Assembly: GCA_943330235.2 (NCBI GenBank) | Contig: CALQGY020000013.1 | Location: 1 to 50,292 of the forward strand | DNA from: Candidatus Kuenenia stuttgartensis | GTDB lineage: Bacteria; Gemmatimonadota; Gemmatimonadetes; Gemmatimonadales; Gemmatimonadaceae | DNA: 50,292 bases | Direction: 5' to 3' | Shown here: in pieces, positions 31,707 to 39,480 of the stretch | Layout: each line of letters starts with the position of its first letter | Numbering within the stretch: position 1 is the stretch's first letter | Notes under the pieces: model-generated | Database searches by the model: none | Told to the model about the DNA's origin: nothing | Seen by the model: the letters and a program-made list of their open reading frames with translations, nothing else | Program-made: the position numbers and the translations under genes

Positions 31707-32705
31707 ATGCCTCCCTTCGATCTTCGATCTGCATCCGTCGGCGACCGCGTCGAACACGAGTTTCTGGTTCGCGACCGTTCCGAACGTACCACCCGTGCCG
31801 GGCTGCCGTTCATCGTCCTGACACTGGCCAACCGCAGCGGGACCATCGACACCGCCCCCATTTGGTCCGAGCGCCTGGATTGGGCGGCCGGTGCGGAAAA
31901 GGGCAAGGTCGTCCAAGTGGTGGGCGACATTGGCGCCTTCGGTGATGAGGGCGCACGCAAGCGGCAGCTGCAGGTATCGGCGCCGCTTCGCGTGCTCCCG
32001 CCCAATGAATTCGACCCGTCGGAGTTTCTACCGCGGGTCGAGATGAGTTTCGAGCGCCTCTGGGACGGCATCGACAAGCTGCGCACCGGTATTGCGGCGC
32101 CCTCCGTACGCCGTGCCGTCGATCTGTTTTTCGGGGACGATGACTTTCGGGTACGGTTCGAACGCACCCCGGGGTCGGTGAACGGCCATCACGCGCAGAT
32201 TGGTGGGCTGCTGCTCCACGTATTGGAGGTGGCATCGATTGCTCGGCACATCGCCAGAACGGTGCGTCTGGCCAACGCGGATCTAGCCGTGGCGGGCGCG
32301 TTGTTGCACGACATCGGCAAGGTCGAGGCATATGCCGTCGCGCCGGAAGGCTTTGCGCACACGTCGACCGGCATGCTGCTGGGGCATGTGACGCTCGGCG
32401 CTCTCATGTTTGATCGTCGGGTGGTGTCGTCGGGCATTGTGCTCTCCGGTCCGCAGCGCGATGAACTCTTGCACTTCATCCTCTCGCACCACGGCGCACT
32501 CGAGTTCGGCAGCCCGGTGCAGCCGATGACGACGGAAGCGGAGATCGTCCACTGGGCCGACGAGGCATCGGCGAAAGCGACCGACATGGTGGACGAATTC
32601 GCCGATCCTGATCTCTTCCCGACGGGCGGTACCTCGGAGCTTTCCGCGAAGCGGTCGTGGCGCCTTGGCCGGCGCCTCTGGCGACGGCCGGCGGCCTGGG
32701 ACTAG
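31707..32705 (+). CDS. OB-fold/HD domain 3'-5' exoribonuclease, YhaM-like
   Basis: 332 residues from ATG 31707; a TTG 13 codons upstream is the other option. The first 115 residues are an OB-fold nucleic-acid-binding domain (EHEFLVRDRSERTTRAGLPF, LTLANRSGTIDTAPIW). The HD domain follows: NGHHAQIGGLLLHVLEVAS with the first His, HDIGK (metal His-Asp), FAHTSTGMLLGHVTLGAL and LHFILSHHGALEFGSP with the final His, then WADEASAK. This is the domain order of YhaM/Cbf1 enzymes, which degrade single-stranded nucleic acid from the 3' end. The last 25 residues are basic (AKRSWRLGRRLWRRPAAW). Confidence 0.88.
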   Translation: MPPFDLRSASVGDRVEHEFLVRDRSERTTRAGLPFIVLTLANRSGTIDTAPIWSERLDWAAGAEKGKVVQVVGDIGAFGDEGARKRQLQVSAPLRVLPPNEFDPSEFLPRVEMSFERLWDGIDKLRTGIAAPSVRRAVDLFFGDDDFRVRFERTPGSVNGHHAQIGGLLLHVLEVASIARHIARTVRLANADLAVAGALLHDIGKVEAYAVAPEGFAHTSTGMLLGHVTLGALMFDRRVVSSGIVLSGPQRDELLHFILSHHGALEFGSPVQPMTTEAEIVHWADEASAKATDMVDEFADPDLFPTGGTSELSAKRSWRLGRRLWRRPAAWD

Positions 32706-32876
32706 AGGGGAAATCCTCGAATTCCCTCAAGAGAACCGTCTATACGCGGTTCAATGGTTACTTCGTAATTGCGATATTTTGGTACGGTGCTGCAAATCCG
32801 AACCAAGGCGGTGTAGTTTTCGCGGAGATGACCGTGCGATCACAGGTCTTCGCCCTTTACGCGAGGAGTCCTTCGT

Positions 32877-33086
32877 ATGCGTAAGCCCCGCCCGAACACG
32901 TACAATCCGGCACAGGCGCTTCACCTGATTGCCGCTGACCGTACTGGCCTGCCGCTCAGCTGTCCGTCCTGTGACGGGCAGATTGATCGTGATCCTGTTT
33001 CCAGCCCGCCGCCCCCGCACTCGCATGTCACACTCAAGTGTGCTGGCTGCGGACGGTTGGCGCGCTACATCGCCGGTGTAAGCTGA
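32877..33086 (+). CDS. Small zinc-ribbon protein, function unknown
   Basis: 69 residues from ATG 32877 with a GAGGAG ribosome site at 32859-32865. It has two CxxC pairs (LSCPSCDGQ and LKCAGCGRL) separated by a Pro-rich loop, so it should bind one zinc. Its upstream 170 bases (32706-32876) are unusually AT-rich for the window and probably hold its own promoter; I see no confident hexamer pair. A strong bidirectional terminator follows. No family is recognised. Confidence 0.65.
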   Translation: MRKPRPNTYNPAQALHLIAADRTGLPLSCPSCDGQIDRDPVSSPPPPHSHVTLKCAGCGRLARYIAGVS

Positions 33087-33131
33087 CGATTGGGCGTCAT
33101 GCCATTGGGCGTCATGCCATTGGGCGTGACG
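33087..33131. repeat. Three 15-base tandem repeats between the small zinc gene and its terminator
   Basis: attgggcgtcatgcc occurs at 33087-33101 and 33102-33116, with a third copy changed in the last bases (33117-33131). The repeats start at the base after the TGA (33084-33086) and do not encode a supported protein. Confidence 0.85.
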
Positions 33132-33151
33132 TGCGATGTCTTCGTGCCATG

Positions 33152-33186
33152 AAAACGCCCCGATCGCGATGCGATCGGGGCGTTTT
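33152..33186. terminator. Bidirectional intrinsic terminator
   Basis: Sixteen-base perfect arms (33152-33167 and 33171-33186) with loop GAT carry AAAA on one flank and TTTTT on the other. It sits between the small zinc gene (plus) and yggX (minus) and should stop both transcripts. Confidence 0.9.
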
Positions 33187-33216
33187 TCGTGTACGGGACA
33201 GCATGTCGTCGACACG

Positions 33217-33495
33217 CTACCAGTTGATGCTGCCTTGCTTGGTGGTATCCACGTCTTCGGCTTGTCCCGCCTTGAAGAGGTAGGCGTCCATGTTTTTCGT
33301 CAGGAAGGTCCGCGCCTGGGGATCCATCACATTCAGCCCGTAGTGATTGATCAGCATGGTCTGCTGCTTGAGCCATTGCCCCCAGCAGTCCTTGCAGATC
33401 TCGGTCACGATGCGGGCGCCGATGGCCCCCGGAAACGGAGGGCGCTCAAATCCTTCGCGCGTGGTGCTGCATCGCGTACATGTCACGTCGGCCAT
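33217..33495 (-). CDS. YggX-like Fe(II)-trafficking / oxidative damage protection protein
   Basis: 92 residues, the normal family length. Typical residues include VTCTRCSTTREGFERPPFPG with the first Cys, CKDCWGQWLKQQTMLINHYGLN and ARTFLTKNMDAYLF. In enterobacteria YggX buffers cytosolic Fe(II) and protects iron-sulfur enzymes from oxidation. It begins two bases after the desaturase stop (33498-33500), so the two genes form an operon in which an iron-handling protein is made with a di-iron enzyme. A shared bidirectional terminator closes the unit. Confidence 0.92.
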   Translation of the reverse strand: MADVTCTRCSTTREGFERPPFPGAIGARIVTEICKDCWGQWLKQQTMLINHYGLNVMDPQARTFLTKNMDAYLFKAGQAEDVDTTKQGSINW

Positions 33496-33497
33496 GA

Positions 33498-34271
33498 TTA
33501 TTCCGCCACGCGCACATGCGCGCCTTCGCGGGCGTATTTCACGTCCGCGAGTCCGAAGAGTGAAAACAACTTGATGTACATCCAGCCGATATCGAATTCG
33601 AACCAGCGATGGGCAAACTTCGCGGAGTGCGGATCGGCGTGGTGATTGTTGTGAAGCTCTTCGCCGCCGATGATGATGCCGAACGGCGAGATGTTACGGC
33701 TCTCGTCCTTGACGTCATGGTTGCGATAGCCGAGCGCGTGCCCGATCCCGTTGATGACGCCTGCGGCCCAGAACGGAATCCAGATCATCTGAATGCCCCA
33801 CACGATGGGGCCGATGAAAAAGCCGAAGAGCCAGATGTCGATGGCCAGCATGAACACGATGCCGACGCTGCTGCGCTTGTCCAGCAGATGCCGCTCCATC
33901 CAGTCATCGGGCGTACCTTTGCCGTACTTCTCTAGCACGCCGGGCTGCCGCACCGCGTTGCGATAGAAAAATGCGCCCTTGAGCAGGATGTTGCGTAGCC
34001 CATCAACCACTGGGCTATGCGGATCGCCCTCGCGATCGGCAAACGCATGATGCTTGCGATGGCAGGCGACCCATTCCTTGGTGCGGATGGCCGTCGTCAG
34101 CCACAACCACACGCGCATCGGCATGGACACGAGCCAGTGGAAATCGACGCCACGATGCGTCTGCGCGCGATGCAGGAACAGCGTCACGCAAATGTTCGTG
34201 AGGTGTCCCGCAACCATCACGAATAGAACCGGCTTCCACCAGTCGGTTCCCCAGCTTCCAAACTCGGGCAT
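33498..34271 (-). CDS. Acyl-CoA (delta-9 type) fatty acid desaturase
   Basis: 257 residues from ATG 34271; a longer frame to 34325 is not needed. It is a membrane di-iron enzyme with three His boxes in order: HRAQTHR (HxxxxH), HRKHHAF (HxxHH) and HNNHHADPHS. Two membrane pairs flank them (ILFVMVAGHLTNICVTLF; VGIVFMLAIDIWLFGFF). It introduces a double bond in acyl chains, probably for cold adaptation of the membrane. It is the promoter-proximal gene of a pair with yggX. Its upstream 360 bases hold only the palindromic repeats described below; no promoter is confidently assigned. Confidence 0.9.
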   Translation of the reverse strand: MPEFGSWGTDWWKPVLFVMVAGHLTNICVTLFLHRAQTHRGVDFHWLVSMPMRVWLWLTTAIRTKEWVACHRKHHAFADREGDPHSPVVDGLRNILLKGAFFYRNAVRQPGVLEKYGKGTPDDWMERHLLDKRSSVGIVFMLAIDIWLFGFFIGPIVWGIQMIWIPFWAAGVINGIGHALGYRNHDVKDESRNISPFGIIIGGEELHNNHHADPHSAKFAHRWFEFDIGWMYIKLFSLFGLADVKYAREGAHVRVAE

Positions 34272-34388
34272 CGATACACTCCAGACGGGTACGTGCGGGT
34301 CGCCACCGCAGACAACACGCATCACCGAAAGCTAGCCGAGCGCGCGGCCTTCGCTACCCGCCAGCAGAGTGACGCGCTCCGTGCTAGG

Positions 34389-34518
34389 TCTGGCGAAACC
34401 GCCTTGCACGGAAACGCGCGGAAACAGCCGGAAACGACGGGATCACCACATGCATGGTGTTTTTTTCCGTGCTGTTTCCCGCGATATCCGCGCGTTTCCG
34501 TGCAAGGCCGTTCCGCGG
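34389..34518. repeat. Palindromic repeat, copy A
   Basis: About 130 bases. Perfect inverted 22-base arms lie at 34401-34422 and 34487-34508. Internal 9-base arms GGAAACAGC (34420-34428) and GCTGTTTCC (34471-34479) extend the pairing, and the centre holds CACCA/TGGTG. The arms are built from GGAAAC hexamers spaced nine bases apart. A folded single strand would be a long stem with a small loop. Confidence 0.9.
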
Positions 34519-34539
34519 ACCAACCAGTCCACGAACACG

Positions 34540-34667
34540 TCTGGCGAAACCGCCTTGCACGGAAACGCACGGAAACAGCCGGAAACCGCGGGATCACCAC
34601 ATCTATCGTTTTGATCCCGTGCTGTTTCCCGCGTTATCCGCGCGTTTCCGTGCAAGGCCGTTCCGCA
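34540..34667. repeat. Palindromic repeat, copy B, overlapping the GxxExxY 3' end
   Basis: About 150 bases after copy A, with 22-base arms at 34552-34573 and 34637-34658 (one mismatch). Its centre is different from copy A: GGGATCA and TGATCCC can pair around ccacatctatcgttt. The right arm contains the stop codon and the last residues of the GxxExxY gene. The 360-base stretch 34272-34633 holds nothing else that I can support. Confidence 0.9.
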
Positions 34668-35053
34668 GTCCAGATCATGCGCTTTACGCCGGGAGTATCA
34701 CCGACATTCAGAATGAGCCCGACCGACAGCCCCGAAGCACGAAGGTAGTTGCGCAACTGGCGCTCATGCGGCGGCTGGATTTTATCGCAGGTCTTGAGCT
34801 CCACGATCACCAACTGTTGCACCAGCAGATCCGCCCGGAAATCGCCCACGACGATCTCGCGGTACCGCACCCGAAGCGGTGCCTCGCGCTCTGCAGCGAT
34901 GCCGCGCGCCGCCAGAGCGATCTGCAACGCCCTCGTATACACGGACTCGACGAACCCCGCGCCAAGCTCGTTATAAACGTCGTAGAAGCCGCCAATCACC
35001 TGTTGCGTCAGGTGGCCGTGCGCCAAATGCAGCGCATCTCGAATTTCGCTCAT
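34634..35053 (-). CDS. GxxExxY family protein (PD-(D/E)XK-like)
   Basis: 139 residues from ATG 35053 (GTG 35056 precedes it). The defining motif is GAGFVESVYTRAL. The nuclease-like strands follow: YREIVVGDFRADLLVQQLVIVELKTCD, in which Asp and Glu-X-Lys (ELK) sit as in PD-(D/E)XK enzymes, and LRNYLRASGLSVGLILNVGD. Family members are about 125 residues and uncharacterised; cutting of DNA is inferred only from the fold-like pattern. The final residues (TAERPCTETRG) and the TAA are encoded by the right arm of palindromic copy B, so the gene has either captured, or been delivered with, the repeat. Confidence 0.8.
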   Translation of the reverse strand: MSEIRDALHLAHGHLTQQVIGGFYDVYNELGAGFVESVYTRALQIALAARGIAAEREAPLRVRYREIVVGDFRADLLVQQLVIVELKTCDKIQPPHERQLRNYLRASGLSVGLILNVGDTPGVKRMIWTAERPCTETRG

Positions 35054-35180
35054 CACACCCTCGGCGCCGGTTCATCGGGCACCGACCATCATGTCGATGC
35101 CGCAACCGAATACAACCGATGGGCGCGTGGGACAGCGGCATCAATTTCCCGCACCGCGAAGCCCGCGAGCGCCCAGCGCG

Positions 35181-36029
35181 CTATGCCACCGATCCGGCGC
35201 GTGCCCCGCACCAAGCGATCACCTCGCGCGCGACCTCCTCGCGCGAGTAGTCCGCTGAGATAATGTGCCCGCAACCAGTCAGCCAATGAAAGACCTTGTC
35301 GCGACTCGCAATCGCCGCGAAGTGTCGCTCGGCGGACTCCGGTGCAATCCGGTTGTCATCACGCGACTGCAGGTACAAGGTTGGCACGCTCAGCTGAGGC
35401 AGCGCGGCCTCCGCGGCACGCGCCACCGTACGCAGCTCCGTCATCGTGCGCGCGGTGATCACACCGGGGTTCAGCGATTGCGCCTTAGCCTCCGGGTCAT
35501 GCAATGACCGCTCGCCACCGCTGCCCACATGATACGGCGTCGCGAACTCCAGCAGCCACGCCGTCGCGATACGCCACTGCATCGCGCGCGGCATCCCTAA
35601 AAACGGGGCCAGGAGGACCAGCGCGGACATCTCGGGATGATCGGCCGCCAACAACGTCGCCAGCGCACCACCCATCGACTGACCGCACACCACCACGGTT
35701 GAATGCGTGGCGGTCAGCGAGGCGTAGCCCTCGGCCACCGCATCCCGCCACGATGGCGCCCGCGACGCCCGGGCCATTTCCGGCAACCGCACGCCGTGTC
35801 CCGGCAACCGCGGCGCGAGGACCGTCCAGCCGGCGGCGTGCATAGCGTGCGCCAGGTAGGCCATGGATTGCGGCGTGTCATTAAATCCGTGCAACAGCAG
35901 CGCCGCCCGCTGCCCCGACTGCTCAAGTCGAATGTGGTCGGCACCGACGACTACACCGTGTGCATCTACCGAGAATCGACGTGCATGTGCGTCCTCAAAG
36001 CGTTGGCGCACCGCACGACGCGACCACAT
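35181..36029 (-). CDS. Alpha/beta hydrolase, carboxylesterase type
   Basis: 282 residues. The nucleophile elbow is VCGQSMGGALAT, the oxyanion region is LLLHGFNDTPQSM, the acid Asp is in LYLQSRDDNRIAPE and the catalytic His in LTGCGHIISADYSRE, in the order of Est30-like esterases and monoacylglycerol lipases. A short cap lies between (PFLGMPRAMQWRIATAWL). It has no signal peptide. The start ATG shares one base with the MoeZ-like stop (TGATG at 36027-36031), so it is likely co-translated. Substrate is unknown; esters of moderate chain length are usual for the family. Confidence 0.88.
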   Translation of the reverse strand: MWSRRAVRQRFEDAHARRFSVDAHGVVVGADHIRLEQSGQRAALLLHGFNDTPQSMAYLAHAMHAAGWTVLAPRLPGHGVRLPEMARASRAPSWRDAVAEGYASLTATHSTVVVCGQSMGGALATLLAADHPEMSALVLLAPFLGMPRAMQWRIATAWLLEFATPYHVGSGGERSLHDPEAKAQSLNPGVITARTMTELRTVARAAEAALPQLSVPTLYLQSRDDNRIAPESAERHFAAIASRDKVFHWLTGCGHIISADYSREEVAREVIAWCGARAGSVA

Positions 36030-37165
36030 CAGTATTGCGGCACCGCGGGATCAACGTCGAGACTCCACGCATCAATGCCGCCCACCATGTTGAGGACGCG
36101 GGTGAAGCCCTGCCCACGCAACCAATTGGCCGCCATCGCGCTGCGCATACCGTGATGACAGAGCACCACGTATTCCGCGTCCTTGTCCAGCCGCGCCGAT
36201 GCCGTCGGCATCGTGGAGAGCGGAATCAGCGTGCTGTTGGCGATACTCGCCACATCGAATTCCCACGGCTCCCGCACATCGATCACCATGAAGGCATCGC
36301 CGGCGGCGAGTCGGGCGGCCACTTCGGTGGCCGTGATGTCGGCGGACGGTGCACTCATAGGCGCAGACTCTGGCTGGGGTAATGAGGCTGCAGAAGCGGA
36401 CGCTCCCGCAGCCGACTCGGCAGAACGTGAATGACACAGCGCACACGTCGCACGGCGCGCGACGCGAATAATCTGCGTCTGGTGCTCAAGCAGGTCGAGC
36501 ATCAACAATCGCCCAATGAGTGGCGTGCCGATACCGGTGAGCACCTTGATGGCTTCCGTGGCTTGATACAAGCCCAAGATACCGGGCACCACGCCCAGTA
36601 CCCCCTCTTCCGCACAAGTAGGCACGGTGCCCAGCGGCGGCGGCTCGGGAAACAGGCACCGATAACACGGCCCATCGGCGGTCGCGAAGACGCTCACCTG
36701 TCCTTCAAACCGCGCGACGCTGCCGTACACAAACGGGATGCCCGCCCGCACACAGGCATCGTTGATCGCGTAGCGCGCCGGGAAATTATCCGTCGCGTCA
36801 ATCACGAGGTCATGCGGCGCCACGAGGCCGGCGGCGTTCTCTGCCGTAATCTTCCCGTCGTGCGTCGCGACCGTGATGGTCGGATTGATGGCCTCCAGAC
36901 GCTCGCGCGCTACCGCGATTTTCGAGCGCCCGACATCCGGCGTCGAGTACAGCAATTGCCGATGCAGGTTCGTCACATCGACGACATCCTGATCGACCAG
37001 CGTCAGGTGCCCGACGCCTGCGGCCGCGAGATACATGCTGGCCGGCGAACCCAAGCCACCGACGCCCACGATCAGCACACGGGCCGCCCCGAGTCGCTCC
37101 TGCGACTCGGGGCCAAACCCCTTCAACACCAGCTGGCGGGAATACCGCGCATCGAAAACAGACAT
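36029..37165 (-). CDS. E1-like adenylyltransferase fused to a rhodanese domain (MoeZ type)
   Basis: 378 residues from ATG 37165. The E1 part (about 1-240) has VGVGGLGSPASMYLAAAG (ATP loop), DQDVVDVTNLHRQ, the catalytic CAEEG-type Cys in VPTCAEEGVLG and CxxC zinc pairs (GPCYRCLFPE and CALCH). A low-complexity Ala/Ser linker leads to a rhodanese domain (about 275-378) with VIDVREPWEFD and the active Cys in LCHHGMRSAM. Such fusions activate ubiquitin-like sulfur carriers (MoaD, ThiS, CysO) and can load sulfur on them. No carrier gene is next to it; mog at 7 kb is the only other cofactor candidate here. Confidence 0.9.
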   Translation of the reverse strand: MSVFDARYSRQLVLKGFGPESQERLGAARVLIVGVGGLGSPASMYLAAAGVGHLTLVDQDVVDVTNLHRQLLYSTPDVGRSKIAVARERLEAINPTITVATHDGKITAENAAGLVAPHDLVIDATDNFPARYAINDACVRAGIPFVYGSVARFEGQVSVFATADGPCYRCLFPEPPPLGTVPTCAEEGVLGVVPGILGLYQATEAIKVLTGIGTPLIGRLLMLDLLEHQTQIIRVARRATCALCHSRSAESAAGASASAASLPQPESAPMSAPSADITATEVAARLAAGDAFMVIDVREPWEFDVASIANSTLIPLSTMPTASARLDKDAEYVVLCHHGMRSAMAANWLRGQGFTRVLNMVGGIDAWSLDVDPAVPQY

Positions 37166-37182
37166 AGCAGGCAAACGACGCG

Positions 37183-39321
37183 TTACTTCGCCGTCAGCAG
37201 TCTCCGCGCGTCATCAACCGCGTTGGCCGCCACACCGAAGCGCTGCGTCAGGTCGGTCAGCTCCGTCATGGCCGTCCCACGATCGTTCGCCCGCAGCGCT
37301 TCGTTCACGCCGGGGAAATTCATGTTCGAGTATCCGTTGTCGACGTCCGCCACATAGATCAGCGAGCGATACCACGGACGCCCCTTCAGTCCGCTGGGCC
37401 GAGCAAAGGCACGCTCGACGGTCAGCAATGCCGTGTTGCTCGCCAACTGCGCGGGCCGCGCGATGCCCGCGGCGAGAACACTGTCGCGTGTGGTGGCGAA
37501 CGCCTGCGCCGATCGCTCCAGCCGCGCAATAGCGGTGGCCAAGGCGCTCACACCGGTGGTATCCCAACCCTTCGCGCTAAATCCTTTCGTGATCGCCGGC
37601 ACATAGCGGCGCATGGTGCGCGCGAACTCGACATAGTCGTACGGCAGGATCTCGGCGTTGGCGACGCGAAGCGCCATTGCCGCCGCGATACGTGCCGCCG
37701 TCGCGTGATACAAGAATCCGGGATCACCGAACTTGTCCATCCACGCGAACGTGTCGTACGCCGAGTGGTACGTGCCAGCCGGTCCGCCAAAGCCCCACTC
37801 GGCAATCGGAATACCGAGGTGATTGTAGAAGCCCGCGAAGTCGCTGCCGCCGCCCGGATCACCCATGGCCGGTTCCGTGGTATCGGACTTGAGGCCGCTC
37901 GCTGTGCGCCACGCGTCATACACCGTGCCCTTCCCCTTGGGCTCGGGCACGCTCTTCACGATGTCACGCAGCACCGCGCGCAACGACGGCGTGCCGCCAC
38001 CACCAAACGATGAGCCCTGCGCCGCCACGTCCTGATTGAAGTACGCGACCGCGCCCTTCTGGAGCCGCAGCGAGTCCTCCTCGACAAATTCGGAGCTGCC
38101 CACCAGTCCCCATTCTTCGGCATCCCACGTCGCGAACACGATCGTGCGCTTGGGGCGCAGCCCCTTCTTGGCCATATCCGTCAACGCATGCGCCGCTTCG
38201 AGAATGCTGACGGTGCCGCTGATGTTGTCGGCGGCGCCAGGTCCCCAGCCGTCACGATGGCCGCCCATGTACACGTACTCATCGGGGTAATCGGTGCCGC
38301 GGAGGTAGCCGAGCGTGTTGTAGATGGCCTTGGTGCCCTTGGTCGCGGCATCGGTGGTCACTTCCACGCGCACCTTCGTCGGGCCCGGACCCACGTGATA
38401 GCGGAACGACATCGCGCCCTGCCACCGCGCGGGAATGTCCGTGCCGCGAACCGACTGCAGGAGCAGCTGCGCGTTGGCGGCGCTGATCGGCACCACGGGA
38501 TGCTGCGGCAACACGGCCTGCGCCAGCGGAATCCGCGGCGCGCCCGGCGTGCTCGCATAGCCCGGGGTCAGCGGATCGCCGGCGCCGTTGTACACGCTGC
38601 CGCGCTGCACCCCTCGCATGGGACGCATGGGGCCTTCGGGATACACATCGCCACGCATGAAGCCATCATCGGCCGGATCGGTATAGATCAGCGTCGCCAC
38701 CGCGCCACGCTTTTCCGCTTCGCGCGCCTTGATGCCGCGGAAGCTGCCGCCGTAGCGCGCCAGCACAACCTTGCCCTTCACCGACACGCCGAGTGAATCG
38801 AGCACGGCATAGTCTTCGATCAGCCCGTAGTTCACGAACACCAGCTCCCCTTCGCCGACACCCGCGCCGCTGGAGCCGTTCACCGTGGGGTACTGCGGCA
38901 GCGCCGTGGCCGGATCACCGGGAATCGCGGGCTCGCGCAGGTCGAGCACCAACGGGGTGGCGCCAAGCCGGGTGATCTTCACACTCGTGGCGTGCGGCAG
39001 CCAGACGTCGTATTGCCGCAGCTCGGTCTCGAGGCCCATCGCCTTCATCTGCGCGATGACGTAGTCGGCCGTGCGCTTCTGCGCCGGCGTTCCGGCCACA
39101 TGGGGCTCTTTGGAGAGCGCGGCCGAATGGGTCCGAGCACGCGACGCCACAGGCCCCCCAATCGCGTCCTGCTCGAGCTTACGCTCGGCGGCGGCCGACG
39201 TCGGCGAGTAGCCCGGCGTCACGCCGTTGGAGCGACTGGCTTGGGCAGAGACACGGCCGGCGACCACCGGCAACAGCAGCGCGGCGATGACCGCGGATGA
39301 GCAACGCACTGAAGAGCGCAC
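37183..39321 (-). CDS. Exported M28 metallopeptidase, glutamate carboxypeptidase II-like
   Basis: 712 residues from GTG 39321; GTG 39309 and TTG 39411 are alternatives and no ATG is available. A signal peptide (VIAALLLPVVAGRVSAQA) is followed by a PA domain (about 125-300; LVFVNYGLIEDY, VLARYGGSFRGIKAREA), the peptidase core (MGGHRDGWGPGAADNISG with metal His and Asp; ATWDAEEWGLVGS with catalytic and metal Glu; PSHD-type later residues) and a helical dimer domain at the end. The order matches NAALADase/PSMA enzymes, which cut C-terminal Glu or Asp. It probably degrades peptides outside the cell. It lies 17 bases upstream of the MoeZ-like gene. Confidence 0.88.
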   Translation of the reverse strand: MRSSVRCSSAVIAALLLPVVAGRVSAQASRSNGVTPGYSPTSAAAERKLEQDAIGGPVASRARTHSAALSKEPHVAGTPAQKRTADYVIAQMKAMGLETELRQYDVWLPHATSVKITRLGATPLVLDLREPAIPGDPATALPQYPTVNGSSGAGVGEGELVFVNYGLIEDYAVLDSLGVSVKGKVVLARYGGSFRGIKAREAEKRGAVATLIYTDPADDGFMRGDVYPEGPMRPMRGVQRGSVYNGAGDPLTPGYASTPGAPRIPLAQAVLPQHPVVPISAANAQLLLQSVRGTDIPARWQGAMSFRYHVGPGPTKVRVEVTTDAATKGTKAIYNTLGYLRGTDYPDEYVYMGGHRDGWGPGAADNISGTVSILEAAHALTDMAKKGLRPKRTIVFATWDAEEWGLVGSSEFVEEDSLRLQKGAVAYFNQDVAAQGSSFGGGGTPSLRAVLRDIVKSVPEPKGKGTVYDAWRTASGLKSDTTEPAMGDPGGGSDFAGFYNHLGIPIAEWGFGGPAGTYHSAYDTFAWMDKFGDPGFLYHATAARIAAAMALRVANAEILPYDYVEFARTMRRYVPAITKGFSAKGWDTTGVSALATAIARLERSAQAFATTRDSVLAAGIARPAQLASNTALLTVERAFARPSGLKGRPWYRSLIYVADVDNGYSNMNFPGVNEALRANDRGTAMTELTDLTQRFGVAANAVDDARRLLTAK

Positions 39322-39440
39322 GAGAGAAAGTCCCGGGTCCGAGGCGAACAGCGCGCGGAGAGGTCCGACGCTGGCATCTCGGATGCTGCGCCAAGAGCGT
39401 CGGCAGGGCAAGGGATCGCGCGTTTTCGGTACGGCTCAGG

Positions 39441-39480
39441 GACCGCTAGCGCGATCCCGTTAGCGAGCGCGCTAGCGGTC
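39441..39480. terminator. Perfect 12-base stem across the Smr stop codon
   Basis: GACCGCTAGCGC (39441-39452) and GCGCTAGCGGTC (39469-39480) pair perfectly with a 16-base loop. The right arm includes the last coding bases of the Smr gene (stop at 39472-39474). No T-tract follows on the minus strand, so mRNA protection is as likely as termination. Confidence 0.45.

Noticed and set aside
34389-34667. A CRISPR array
   Set aside because: There are only two long copies with internal symmetry, no regular 25-40 base repeats with unique spacers, and no cas genes.
34454-35263. Plus-strand frames through the palindromic repeats
   Set aside because: They run through both repeats and antisense to the GxxExxY gene; the peptide is repeat translation (alternating Arg/Phe/Pro) with no domain.
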